Below, one piece after another: positions 45,688 through 56,730 of a stretch of 64,000 nucleotides of DNA (position 1 is the stretch's first letter; the number at the start of each line of letters is the position of its first letter). The position numbers and the translations under genes were made by a program. Under the pieces are notes generated by a model. It made no database searches, was not told where the DNA came from, and saw only the letters and a list, made by a program, of their open reading frames with translations. Source of the DNA: Forficula auricularia (Eukaryota > Arthropoda > Insecta > Dermaptera > Forficulidae); assembly GCA_024734495.1 (NCBI GenBank), contig JALMQS010000073.1, positions 3,966,985 to 4,030,984 on the forward strand, read 5' to 3'.

Positions 45688-46147
45688 TATCGTTTTTTTC
45701 GTCCACGATTTTTTCCACACCTTTGAGCTGATTGAAATGAAATTGAAAACCTACCATTAGTTTAACAAAATGAAGCACTGATTAGTTTCTGGTACATATC
45801 GGTCCACAAACATTAGTACTTTATTTCAGTACTTTTTTAGTTTTTTCTAAATATCTTGAAAATGACTTAACCAATTTTTGATGAAATTTAATATCCTAAT
45901 TAAGTACCTTGGGGACCACAAAAAAGGTTAAATAAAGTTTTTAGTAAAATTATATTTTAAAGTACTTTACTCAAGAACATATTAATATTTCAAATGAATT
46001 TCGATAAAGTTTAGCAACGATCCGTTGCAGTTTATTTTCCTTGTCCTAAGGTTTATTTCATGATTTTTCAATTAATTGTGCACCAAAATAAATGAAAAGT
46101 ACCTATATTCGCTATAAAGTTTGCTTTTGTAGTAGATATAATAATAA

Positions 46148-46546
46148 TAAACGACGAAAAAGGCCATTTTGACCTATTTTCGAGACCCATTAGATATTAA
46201 ACAGCAATATTTTTAATCAAAATATTTTGTTGACGTAATAGAAAACAGGTTCCTCTTTGATTTTCAAATTATCACTTGTTTTTAGCTCAATTAGAACTCG
46301 AGTTATAACTAAAAAACTAAGACCATAAGTTTTTATTTATGTTTATTATTCTTTATAATCATGTAGTTTTAGTTTTTAACTAAAAACTCGAGTTCTAATT
46401 GAGCTACAAACAAGTGGTAATTTGAAAATCAAAGAAGTAACTGTTTCCTAATTACGTCAACAAAATATTTTGATTTCAAATCTTGCTATTTAATATCTAA
46501 TGGGACTCGAAAATAGGTCAAAATGGCCTTTTTCGGTGTTTTGGCC
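46148..46546. repeat. palindrome, AAATATTTTGTTGACGT family, copy 1
   Basis: Arms at about 46148-46314 and 46368-46546 share CGAAAAAGGCCATTTTGACC, AAATATTTTGTTGACGTAAT and TAGAACTCGAGTTATAACT in inverted order. Other copies are at 56147-56730 and 58648-59582. No coding capacity. Frames such as 46486-46734 are repeat translation. Confidence 0.8.
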
Positions 46547-47150
46547 AATAATATCTCCAAAACAAGAGCTACTCGGTAATTTTTGAATTCAGCAGGGTAA
46601 AATACATAAGAATCAGCTATTTTTGAGCCCGAGGCATTTTCATTGCTGGGCAGTGTAATCGAATAAAAGTTTAATATTCTTTGACTATGCATAATATGAC
46701 ATTTGTGACAGCGACCCAATTGCGTTAGTTTCAATTTCTACCACATGGCTCCAACACCGTAATTACCATTTACCAATCAATCCGAAAAAACTAATAAGTA
46801 CCTGGGTGATACATAAATCCTCAGAAGCATTATAAAAAACAGGAAAACTTGAAACCATTTCCGAAAAATTTGACAATTTACTCATCATCATAGAGAAATC
46901 AATGGTTTAATACAACTACTCACCTTCATTTGACTCTGTCCCATGTCAATTTTATTTTGCCAACATTTCTATTAATAATAACATAGAAACTCACTTATGT
47001 ATTTGTTGCTTAGTAATGGAAATTAAATTGATCGCCATTAACTATTTATTTATTTAACTGATCGATTTAGGAGATTTTAGTGCCAAAGGAAATCCTTAAA
47101 AAAAGAGAGAGAGAAAAGAAGCTGTCATTAAGAGAGTATCATATTTTATG
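46547..47150. other. no gene recognised
   Basis: 46575-46640 may be the degenerate outer end of the palindrome. 46740-47150 is ordinary AT-rich DNA with GAGAGAGAGA at about 47105. Confidence 0.4.
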
Positions 47151-47175
47151 ACAAAGCAAAGCGAGGGGAAACGGC

Positions 47176-47183
47176 TATAAAAT
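47176..47183 (+). promoter_or_regulatory. candidate RNA polymerase II core promoter
   Basis: TATAAAAT is preceded by GCGAGGGGAAACGGC and a GAGAGAGAGA tract. A TCA initiator-like motif sits about 28 bases downstream (near 47203). The following 100 bases are unusually GC-balanced (GATCCGATCCACCCCAGCAT) with an ATG at about 47216 opening 31 codons. It could be a first exon of a host gene or an LTR promoter. Neither can be shown here. Confidence 0.35.
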
Positions 47184-47574
47184 AACGGATGTCAGATCGA
47201 GATCAACGTTCAGAAATGCAAGCAGATCCGATCCACCCCAGCATCCCCATTCAAGCTCAGTCCATCCCCCGACTCTTTGAATCCGATCAGCTAAATACAC
47301 AGTTTGTTTAGTATTTAGAGATTAAAAAAAAAATTTGTCACATTGTTCGATGATATATATTATACCTACAGTAGCACGAGAGAAGATAGTTTTTAATAAA
47401 TGAGTAAGAAAAAGAAAGAAATTTACCTAAATATGAAATGATAGTAGAAAGCTAAAATTTGGCATATTCGTACAATTTGTAATACTTCACCCTGTATTAT
47501 TTTTTTGTATCCTTTGTGAGGGTAGCATACAATTCGAATTTTATTTTGAAAATAATTTTTAAGAAAAAAATAAA

Positions 47575-48273
47575 ACCGACTTCAAAAAATTAAATGCTAC
47601 AAATAAAATACCCTAAAAGGTATAAAATAATTATTATCTTATTTAGTTACAACTAAACGACGAAATATTAACATGAAATTACTTTTTGAAGTCGGTACCA
47701 AACAAACTATAAATATAAGCGAGCATACCCTCCAAACGTACTAAGTAAGATCCGTCGAGTGCGATTCATAAAAGGTATATGTTTGGCACCGACTTCAAAA
47801 AGTAATTTCATGTTAATATTTCGTCGTTTAGTTGTAATTAAATAAGATAATAATTATTTTATACATTTTAGTGTATTTTATTTGTTGCATTTAATTTTTT
47901 GAAGTAGGTTTTATTTTTTTCTTAAAAATTAATTTTTATTTTTCTCTTTTTAGTGATGTTATTAATAGTGATCATATCATCAGAACTTGACCAAATTAAT
48001 ATGGAACCATCCCTAAGATACTCTCTTTCGAATTAAAAAAGAATCATCGAAATCGGTTCATAAACAAAGAAGTTAGGCCTGAACAAACCTAACAAAAAAG
48101 GTCTAATACCAATGAAAAAAAAACGGGACCAATCGGAAGGTAGACTGAACTCAGTGCAAATTTTTTTTTCAAAATCGGTTCACAATTGTCGGAGATATGA
48201 AGTAACATAGGCACACAAAAAAAAAAAAAAAATTCAGTCGAATAGAGAACCTCCTCCTTTTTTGAAGTCGGTT
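47575..48273 (-). repeat. ACCGACTTC fold-back element, copy C
   Basis: Minus-orientation counterpart of copy B. The inner palindrome comes first (about 47575-47890) and the outer arm ends GAACCTCCTCCTTTTTTGAA then GTCGGT (48273). Loop orientation relative to the outer arm is the same as in copy B. Confidence 0.8.
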
Positions 48274-50185
48274 AAAAAGAAGCACAAATTATTATTATAA
48301 TTTCTGCATAAAAATTTTAATTTAATTGTTCGGAAAAATCAAATGATTTTGACTAGAATGTTGTTTTCCATTTTTACTAAAACAGCCAATTTGGAGCTCA
48401 CTTACCTAGTCATTTGAAATCGAAAATTATATTCTTCTTAAAGTGTTCTTAAAAGGAATACCTCACACTCAATGATAAATAAGAATTTTTTTTTTTTTTG
48501 ATCCTATATAAAATTCGACTTTTCTCAAAATCATTTTCTATTAAAATTTTAATACGAATTTTGATTTAACATCGAAATTTCAAGTGATATCTTATTTTGT
48601 TAATGACCTACATTGCTCTAGCAGACAATAGGGATCCGATTTGCATTTGTACGGAACCCCAAAAAGATTCCATTCTATGAGCGATGAGGCAAACAATGCA
48701 TTTACCCCTGGAATATTACATTGAGAGCAATGCACCCACATACCCTCTGTCTACGCCATATAGAATCGTATAGAATTCTTATTTGTAAACATTAACGTCG
48801 TGATTTCGTACAATTTTATTTATTTATGTTTTTATCAATATACTTTCAAACTTTTTCAACATTGAAAAAACAAAGCTATGTCTTGACTTTTTTATTGTAC
48901 AGTCACTAATGCACATGTAGAGTAAAAACTATGACCATATGATGATAATTTCCCCTCTAAATACAGAGCCTATACCGCTTTAATTAAATGGCTATACAGT
49001 CCTCCTAAAGAGAAATGCAGTATGTACCTTCTACCTACATCAAAGTTATAAAATGGCAAAAAACAGTTAAATGTTTGAATCATGGCTAATGCTTAAAAAT
49101 ACTGATTTAAATGTTACCTAAATTTAAATGTCACTTATTTTTGTTTTAAGAGCACTAAAAATGTAGTTTTTGCAGTTTGTCATAAAAATAAAGCAATACT
49201 GCATTCTTTTTTCTTTGTAAGTAATTGTCCTCTCTGTAAGGTGAATTTACTAATGAACATAAAGTGGTTTAGAAAAAATTATTACACTTCTGTTTTATAT
49301 CTTCACTAATACTTTTAAAATAGTACTTAGTTGTTTTTTCTCTGTACTTTCAAGATGAGCCTTACATTTTCTTCTTTTTACAGTCGGTCTTTTGCACATC
49401 GCTCACTCTTTTCAACAACGTTATATCTCAAAAATCGTTTATTTTTAGTTACGCCTAATTTCAGAATGCCCTGAAAGAGTAGTATATCCTTGCAAAATCT
49501 TCATATCTTTAACTCAATATTTAGCAACTAGAGACCAGAAGTGTCGTTTCTGCATTATAATATATTTCATTTCGCTTAGTGCAAGAGTGTATTATTTCAT
49601 CATAAAACAGTATTGCGCACAAGGTAAAAGCATTTTTTTTTGTCTTATTTTTGTATCAAGAACGTACTATTTGGTTTTATGTCAGTTTTGTAAGAAAAGC
49701 GAAAGGCGTCCTGTTATGGTTTATTTTGTTTTATGACGTTCTTGCACAGTAAGTGAGACATCGATTGTATTATTTTAACTTATGATACTATTGTCAATAA
49801 AAAAATTGAACAACGTCATAAATCAAAAGGAACTGTTTAAAATTTAAATTTTTTATATCTTATTCTTCTTCAGAGAGAAAACGTCAGGACTCATATTAAA
49901 AGATGCATAGTAAAAAGTTCATCGGAGTTTAATATTTATTTTTAATACATTTTATTCTACTTTTAAACTTTAAAATCATTCTCATGAAAAATCACATTTT
50001 TGAGATATGACGTTGTTGAAAGGAGTGAGCGACTTGTTTAATAAAAATGTTTTTCGTTCAAAATATGTCATATCTCATATTTTTACTATAATTTAAAATT
50101 GCATGGTGTCCCTAAGTCATAAGCAAGAACACAGTAATTGGTTTATACTAATGAAGAATGTGAAGTTACTCCATTTATTTGAAAT
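48274..50185. other. no gene; inverted pair 49400-49435 / 49996-50031
   Basis: CGCTCACTCTTTTCAACAAC (49400) is inverted at 49996-50031 with few mismatches, enclosing 560 bases. CAAGAACGTACTATT and a related inverted segment lie between. No coding sequence recognised in the whole stretch. Confidence 0.5.
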
Positions 50186-50480
50186 AATTGAAAAGTTTTT
50201 GTTTTGCCGAGAGTAGCAGAGTTGTTGATTCACAAAGAGGTTGTCCTCTGCTTAATGCAAGTAAACACACACATATAGTATATATCGAAATGATATATAT
50301 ATATATTATTTATTTGCTTGAGACTATGGTTTCGAAGACTTGGTCTTCATCATCAACCTTTTTTAATTTAATTGAAAAGTTTTTGTTTTGCCGAGAGTAG
50401 CTGCAGTAGCTGAGTAGAGTTGTTGATTCACAAAGAGAAACAAAGAGGTTGTCCTCTGCTTGATGCAAATAAACATACAC
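50186..50480 (+). repeat. tandem units of a hammerhead-bearing repeat, period about 184 bp
   Basis: AATTGAAAAGTTTTTGTTTT starts at 50186 and again at 50370. Each unit has TTGCCGAGAGTAGC, GTTGTCCTCTGCTTRATGCA and ATATATCGARATGATATA. Core 7 lies at the unit boundary. The head-to-tail arrangement recalls the tandem, HHR-bearing pLTRs of Penelope-like elements, but no Penelope protein is present. Confidence 0.7.
50330..50356 (-). ncRNA. hammerhead-like ribozyme core 7
   Basis: The minus strand reads TTGATGA (C to T at the first core base), T, GAAGAC-loop-GTCTTC, GAAAC, CATA, GUC. Stem II and the GUC triplet are intact. Confidence 0.55.
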
Positions 50481-50625
50481 ACACATATATATCGAGATGA
50501 TATAATCTATTTATTACTATCTAAATATTTTAATTAGTTCCTAGCCAGCAGTGACGAAGGAACACCAAGTTTTCAATATCCATATGATATTGACTCCATG
50601 AAAAACATTTATAATTGAAGAAAGA

Positions 50626-50652
50626 CTGATGATGAAGAACAAGTCTTCGAAA
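50626..50652 (+). ncRNA. hammerhead-like ribozyme core 8 (most complete)
   Basis: CTGATGA, T, GAAGA-ACAAG-TCTTC, GAAAC, TATA, GUC. C(UAUA)G can form a 2-bp stem III leading to a GUC triplet, and GA before the core can pair with UC after it (stem I start). Opposite orientation to core 7, 270 bases away. Confidence 0.65.
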
Positions 50653-50755
50653 CTATAGTCTCAAACAAATAAATAATATATATACATATATATACAGATA
50701 TATCATTTCGATATATATATATATATATCTTTTATCTTTAGCATTCTGCGAATTA

Positions 50756-50855
50756 NNNNNNNNNNNNNNNNNNNNNNNNNNNNNNNNNNNNNNNNNNNNN
50801 NNNNNNNNNNNNNNNNNNNNNNNNNNNNNNNNNNNNNNNNNNNNNNNNNNNNNNN
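50756..50855. other. assembly gap (100 N)
   Basis: Exactly 100 unknown bases, a conventional gap of unknown true size. It sits immediately before the GC-rich module of the element at 50856. Confidence 1.
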
Positions 50856-51583
50856 GGGCTGGTGCCCTGGCGGGCAGCGTCTCGGTCCAAAAATTTTATT
50901 CCTCTTAAAAAACCACACTCCAAATGTATACCCGTAAACTACCGAAAATACATCGTCTCTTAAAAGTTTCGCCTCTTTAATTTTTGAGTGGCGAGGGGGG
51001 GGGGGGGAATAATGATCAATATATTTAATGTTTCTTAATTTGTTCTGAAGCCGAAAGTGTGAAAGATTTGTAAATAAATTTGTGTAATCATCTTTTGTCT
51101 TGTAAGAGGCGGCCCGCTCCTCGGAGGCCCAATAAATAAAATAAAATAAAATAAAATGAATTGGAGTCTTTCATTTCAAAATTCGAGTCCAAATTAGGTA
51201 CAATTATATTTCAAATTTGCCTGGTTAATGAAAATCGATTGGAGCCATCAGTTTAAAATCCGAGCTGACAATTATATTTCAAATTTGCCTCGTTAATTAA
51301 TATATATTTAATGTTTCTTAATTTAAAATCTATTGGTGTTTTTTCATTTTCATTCGAGTTCAAATGAATACAATATTATCTCAACACAAAGTCTAAATCA
51401 AAAATATATAGTTTTAGTAACAGAAATCAAGAAACAAATATTAATGTTGCATTGGTGTAATCGCTAGAGCTGATGCCCATAGTTCAAGAGTTCGTCGGTT
51501 CGATTCTAGGCAAGAGCGTAATTTTTTTAAAGAAAATTCTCTCAGCGTTGTTACAAATTAATCTAGACAAATATAGTATATAT
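50856..51583 (+). mobile_element. GC-headed element, plus copy (5' end in the gap)
   Basis: Starts within the GC module (GGGCTGGTGCCCTGGCGGGC) and continues with CTCGGTCCAAAAATTTTATT, a poly-G tract and GAATTGGAGTCTTTCATTTC. It ends with a tRNA-like segment (about 51450-51520, GGTTCGATTCT) and TTACAAATTAATCTAGACAA. Co-linear with 59637-60525 but lacking the CCCAGGTAAC insertion. Confidence 0.7.
51445..51580 (+). repeat. tRNA-like SINE tail, family B, copy 1
   Basis: ATTGGTGTAATCGCTAGAGC (box A region), GTCGGTTCGATTCTAGGC (box B) and AGCGTTGTTACAAATTAATC. The matching copy is at 60390-60525. Confidence 0.6.
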
Positions 51584-52673
51584 AGTATTGTTACTAGCTG
51601 CAACACCGGGCCTCTTGCTAGTCAGGACGAAGCTTCGCCCCATGGACCTGGTCTCTCTGTCTTTGACCTCCCCATTCCACCAACCGTATAAATGCCCTCT
51701 GGACTCTCTCCTCTCCCCCTAACTCTGACCAACAGACTCCGAACCCTACCAGCCCGGTTGGAGGATTATTTTTTTAACCTCCACCCATTTTGGTTGGTTG
51801 GTTGTTGAATTTCTAGTACCTTAGGGGTCCACAGAACTGATATATACAAAATTTGGTTTAGTTTGTCCAAAAACATAGAATTTATTTTTTATTTTTGCGG
51901 CCCCCCCTCCTGTCATTTAGGGGTGTTAGTTACCAACACAAAAACAAACACTACTTGGTTGGCTAGTTTTTGTATTTGTAGTCTTCCGTGGGGCTGCAGA
52001 TTATTAAGGACTTGCTGCGAGGCCCGCCTTCGGCTGCCCTCTTGCTGGCCAGGAGGCACGCCCCCTGGACCCCCAACCTACGAACCCCACCCTCACACTC
52101 CACCCATTACCTCCACCCTGCCCCAACCCCTACACCCCGCCCCTGACATCACTCCCATGCCCTCCACCCCCACGAACCACACCCCGCCTCTCCCCCTGGA
52201 CCTCGACACCCACTACACCCCCCGGACTCCACCCCTTCACCCTACTCCGACTTACTCCCTCACCCCCATTCCACCCCCCGGACCCCCGCATCCCATACCC
52301 TAACCCACCTCTGCACCCGTACCATCACTCCACCCCGCACACAGTTTTAGGATTTGTAGTCTTCTAGTGACCCGTAGATTATGTATACAAAATTTGGTTG
52401 AGTTTAGTCAAGAGGAAGAATTTTCATATTTTGACCCCCTCCCCTTTTGGGTGATTTTTTTGAAATTCTTTTAAACAAAGTTGTCCAATCATATCCCCCT
52501 ACAACTTTGCTCATTATAATAATTTGCCGTAGGGTTAATAGTTTTAGAAGTTATTTGATAATTTTCATTCGAGCATTCGAGTTTTTACGTCTCTAGACTT
52601 CTGGGGACCTATAGATTATGTACCATATACCCATTTTAGTTAGGTTTAGCGCTCCTAGAAACATTCCTTTTTA
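51584..52673. other. GC- and C-rich stretch, no gene
   Basis: 51597-51660 and 52005-52070 carry GGCCTCTTGCTAGTCAGGAC and GGCCCGCCTTCGGCTGCCCT blocks. 52070-52345 is strongly C-rich on the plus strand (CCTCCACCCTGCCCCAACCC). The proline/threonine-rich frame 51863-52303 simply translates this and shows no domain. Confidence 0.5.
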
Positions 52674-53684
52674 GCTGACGTCAGCAAAGGAGGAGGTTCT
52701 CTATTCGACTGAATTTTTTTTTGTGCCTATGTTGTGCTCATATCTCCGCCAATTGTGAACCGATTTTGAAAAAAAATTTGCATTGGGTTCAGCCTACCTT
52801 CCGATTGGTCCTATTTTTTTCATAGGTATTAGACCTTCTTTTTTATTAGGTATTTTTCGACCTAACTTCATTGTTTAAGAACCGATTTCGATGGTTGCTT
52901 TTATCCAGAAAGGGTGCCTTAGGGATGGTGTCATATTACTATGGTCAAGTTCTCGATGATATGATCACTATTAATAACATCACTAAAAAGAGAACAATAA
53001 AAATAATTTTTAAGAAAAAGATAAAGACTTCCATTCTTCAAAAAATGAAATGCAACAAATAAAATACACTAAAAGGTATAAAATAATTTATTATCTTATT
53101 TAGTTACAACTAAACGACGAAATATTAACACGAAATTACTTTTTAAAGTCGGTGCCAAACAAACTATACCTATAAGCGAGCGTACCCGCCAAACGTACTA
53201 AGTAAGATCCGTCGAGTGCGATTCGCAAAAGGTATATGTTTGGCACCAACTTCAAAAAGTAATTTCGTGTTAATATTTCGTCGTTTAGTTGTAACTAAAT
53301 AAGATAATAATTATTTATACCTTTTAGTGTATTTTTATATTTGTTGCACTTAATTTTTTGAAGTCGGTTTTTATTTTTTTCTTAAAAAATTTTTATTTTT
53401 CTCTTTTTAGTGATGTTATTAATAGTGATTATATCATCAGAACTTGACCAAATTAATATGACACCATCCCTAAGACACCTTTCGGATAAAAAAAGAACCA
53501 TCGAAATCGGTTCATAAACAAAGAGGTTAGGTCTAAACAAACCTAAACAAACCTAATAAAAAAGGTCTAATACCTATGAAAAAAAATCGAAAAAATGGGA
53601 CCAATCGGAAGCTAGACTGGACCCAATGCAAAAAAATTTTCAAAATCGATTGACAATTGGCGGAGATATGAGGTAACATAGGCA

Positions 53685-53717
<33 letters not shown>

Positions 53718-54068
53718 CAATCGAATAGAGAACCTCCTCCTTTTTTGAAGTCAGTTAAAAGTACACTACAAAGAGTATAAAATAGTCATTATCTTATTTA
53801 GTTACAACTAAACGACGAAATATTAACATGAAATTACTTTTTGAAGTTGGTGCCAAACATATACCTTTAATGAATCGCACTCGACGGATCTTACTTGGTA
53901 CGTTTCGGAGGTACGCTCGCTTATAGGTATAGTTTGTTTGGTACCGACTTCAAAAAGTAGTTTCATGTTAATATTTCGTCGTTTAATTGTAACTAAATAA
54001 GATAATTATTATTTTATACCTTTTAGTGTATTTTATTTGTTGCATTTAATTTTTTCAAGTCGGTTTTT
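52674..54068. repeat. ACCGACTTC fold-back element, copy D (both arms plus a third partial unit)
   Basis: The left outer arm starts about 52674 (GCAAAGGAGGAGGTTCTCTA). The inner palindrome is centred near 53200, and the right outer arm ends AACCTCCTCCTTTTTTGAAG (about 53750). This makes a roughly 1.08-kb near-complete palindrome. It is followed at 53759-54068 by another inner palindrome whose loop is in the opposite orientation. Confidence 0.85.
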
Positions 54069-54629
54069 ATTTTTTTTCTTAAAAAAATATTTTTTACATA
54101 TTCTAAATGATATTTTTGAATTTAACTTGGCCAGAATACATTCCATATACCAGTGTTTAATCAATCTTCTCATTAATAACGTGTTAAAATAATATATCAC
54201 TAATATAAAAGGCTCAAACTGGCTTTTCGCCAAACATAACATTGATAATAAATTTAATATGATCTATTATCAATGTTACATCCACAGTAAGGCAGAATTA
54301 CACAAGGATTTGGGCAATTTTTGATAAATCCCATTCTGGTAGAAAAATAATAGTTCAACTTAATAATAATAAAAAAAATAGATGCATCGGAATAATTCCA
54401 GACCAATGATCCGGAAAGGAAAGTATAAACTTTATCAATTTTAATTAATTTATATAAATGTTATCATTTTTTTAGTTTTTTTTGTTTTTTAATTAAATCT
54501 TGAAACATTTCATATTGCTTTGTCCATGGATGTTTAATTGAAATGGTTATTCACGCAGTCATCAAACAATCACTTATAGCCACAGAGTGATAGCGAACCC
54601 ACCCACATATATGGTATACATATAATATA
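54069..54629. other. AT-rich, no gene recognised
   Basis: The frame 54033-54242 overlaps the repeat and is not credible. Nothing else seen. Confidence 0.4.
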
Positions 54630-54724
54630 TCTCTATATATAAATAATTCTTTGCCCGACACACTCACTCACTCGCTAAAACAGCCACTGGACATAGAAAT
54701 ATGAAATTTGGAGAGTATATTAAC

Positions 54725-56011
54725 AGGTCATTCAATAAGTCCGTAGGATAAGTAAGAAAAAAACAAAATTTTGACAAAACTCGATTTTATTATTCAACAT
54801 AGTTGCCTTCGAGGGCGATACAACGAGTATAGCGATTTTCCAACTTTTCGATACCACTTTTATAGTACGATTTCTCTTTCTCGTCAAAATAGGCCTCAGT
54901 TTCAGCGATTACTTCATCATTGGACTTAAATTTCTTTCCAGCAAGCATTCTCTTGAGATCTGAAAACAGGAAAAAGTCGCTGGGGGCTAAATCTGGAGAA
55001 TATGGTGGGTGGGTAAGCAATTTGAAGCCCAATTCATTCAATTTTGCCATCGTTTTCATCGATCTGTGACACGGTGCATTGTCTTGGTGAAACAACACTT
55101 TTTTCTTTTTCAAATGTGGCCGTTTCTTTGCGATTTCAGCCTTCAATCGATCCAAAAGTGCACAGTAATAGTCGCTGTTGATGGTGGTTCCTTTTTGGAG
55201 ATAGTCAATGAATATTATTCCGTTCGCATCCCAAAATACAGACGCCATCACCTTACCGGCCGACTGTTGCGTCTTTGCTCGCTTTGGATTCGGTTCGTCG
55301 ACTGCTGTCCACTCAGCTGACTGTCTTTTGGATTCTGGTGTGTAATAGTGAAGCCATGTCTCATCCATTGTCACATATCGACGATAGAATTCCATTTTAT
55401 TGCGGTTTAACAGCGCCAAACACTCCTCTGAAGCATCGATTCGTTGTTGTTTTTGGTCGACTGTGAGCTCACGCGGCACCCACTTTGCACAGAGCTTTCG
55501 CATACCCAAATGTTCGTGTAAAATGGTAAAAACACTACCATCTGATATCTTTACAATGTCAGCTAGCTCGTGCACCTTCAATTTGCGATCGTTCATAACC
55601 AATTTGTGGATTTTTTTTATGTTTTCTGGAATAACAGCCTCATTTGGGCGTCCACTGCGCTCTGCATCATTTGTGCTGGTACGACCACGTTTAAATTCAG
55701 CAATCCACTTCTCTACCATTTGTCTCGATGGAGCAGAGTTCGGATAATGTTTATCAAGCCATTGTTTGGTTTCCACTGTATTTTTTTCATCAAAAAGCAA
55801 TGCTTTATTAAAACTCGAAATTCACTTTTTCCCATTTTTTTTTCAATAACAAAAGTTGCTTCACACAAAATGCTATAACTCACGAATCAATAGTCAGATT
55901 GCTGTCAAATTTATACACGTATCGTTTGAAGGTTAGTACTAAATAAAAATCATATGGAAAAATTCTAGTAACGCCATCTATGTGTCATCTTACGGACTTA
56001 TTGAATGACCT
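54725..56011 (-). mobile_element. mariner transposon, nearly intact
   Basis: 1,287 bp, the usual mariner size. Inverted ends AGGTCATTCAATAAGTCCGT (54725) and the same on the minus strand from 56011 match over 21 bases, then diverge slightly. TA lies on each side when aligned to the empty-site paralogue near 24370. Contains one transposase gene on the minus strand. Confidence 0.9.
54790..55835 (-). pseudogene. mariner transposase with one frameshift near the N-terminus
   Basis: 336 codons are open from 55800 to the stop at 54790. The natural ATG is probably at 55835-55833, in another frame. The two join across a run of seven A (55781-55787), so one base is missing there or was lost in assembly. 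Residues (from 55800): paired helix-turn-helix region about 1-100, WVPREL at 107-112, catalytic D146 (VTMDETW), D240 (HQDNAPCH) and D275 (YSPDLAPSDFF). The 34-residue spacing between the last two is the mariner D,D34D signature. All catalytic residues are present. Long plus-strand frames here are shadows. Confidence 0.92.
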
Positions 56012-56146
56012 AAACTTCTATGACATTGTTCAGTAGGAAAGGATTTTTCGAAATTCGACCCCTAAGAGGGTCAAATGGGACGAAGTGTGTTTTCACTGAT
56101 TATCACATTGTTGAAAAAAATAAATAAAAAATTTGTAACAATAAAC

Positions 56147-56730
56147 TTAACAATGGATTCCAATCGAGTTATATACGCTAATTATCATCCACTTTCTTGA
56201 TTTATTTACAACAGGTCAGAGTTTTGATATGTAAACGACGAAAAAGGCCATTTTGACTTATTTTAAAGTACCGTTAGATATTAAACAGGAATATTTGAAA
56301 TTAAAATATTTTCTTGACGTAAAAGAAAACAGCCTCCTCTTTGATTTTCAAATTACCACCGTTGTGGCTCAATTAGAGCTCGAATTATAACTAAAAACTA
56401 AAAGTATGTGATTGTAAAGGATAATAAACATAGATAAAAACGTTTGGTCTTAGTTTTTTAGTTGTAACTCGAATTCTAATTGAGCTACAAACAAGTAGTA
56501 ATTTGAAAATCAAAGAGAAAACTGTTTTCTATTACGTCAACAAAATATTTTGATTTTAAATATTGCTGTTTAATATCTAATAGGACTCATAAATAGGTCA
56601 GAACGGCATTTTTTGCCAATTTGCCCGATAATATCTCAAAATTCTGACGTGTTGTAAAAAATCGGTAAATTGCATGAGAATCAGCGTATAAAACTCTACT
56701 GCAGTGCATTGTTAAGTTTACGGAAATACA
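56147..56730. repeat. palindrome, AAATATTTTGTTGACGT family, copy 2
   Basis: Arms at about 56228-56402 and 56455-56627 with inverted CAAAGAGGAAAACTG-type and ATTAAACAG.AATATTT text. Outer ends carry CAATGGATTCCAATCGAGTT and its near complement. Centre near 56430. Confidence 0.75.

Larger units (their letters stand above)
54630..56130 (-). repeat. 3' half of a GC-headed-type element, interrupted by mariner
   Basis: Minus-strand text matches 24300-24475: GGGTCGAATTTCGAAAAATC (56040 side), AAATTTCAT.TTTCTATGTC, GAGTGAGTGAGTG-type microsatellite and the GGGCAAAGAATT end (54630 side). The mariner at 54725-56011 splits it. The uninterrupted equivalent at about 24365-24400 is the empty site. Confidence 0.7.

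Noticed and set aside
45520..45778. ORFs with HPSIHPSI repeats
   Set aside because: Translation of the TGGA microsatellite.
50703..50918. 71-codon ORF containing unknown residues
   Set aside because: Spans the N gap and part of the GC module.
51863..52303. 146-codon proline/threonine-rich ORF
   Set aside because: Direct translation of the C-rich low-complexity block. No domain, and the start of the frame is ordinary repeat sequence.
55009..55878. Four plus-strand ORFs of 63-115 codons
   Set aside because: They are antisense to the mariner transposase, whose motifs are unambiguous on the minus strand.
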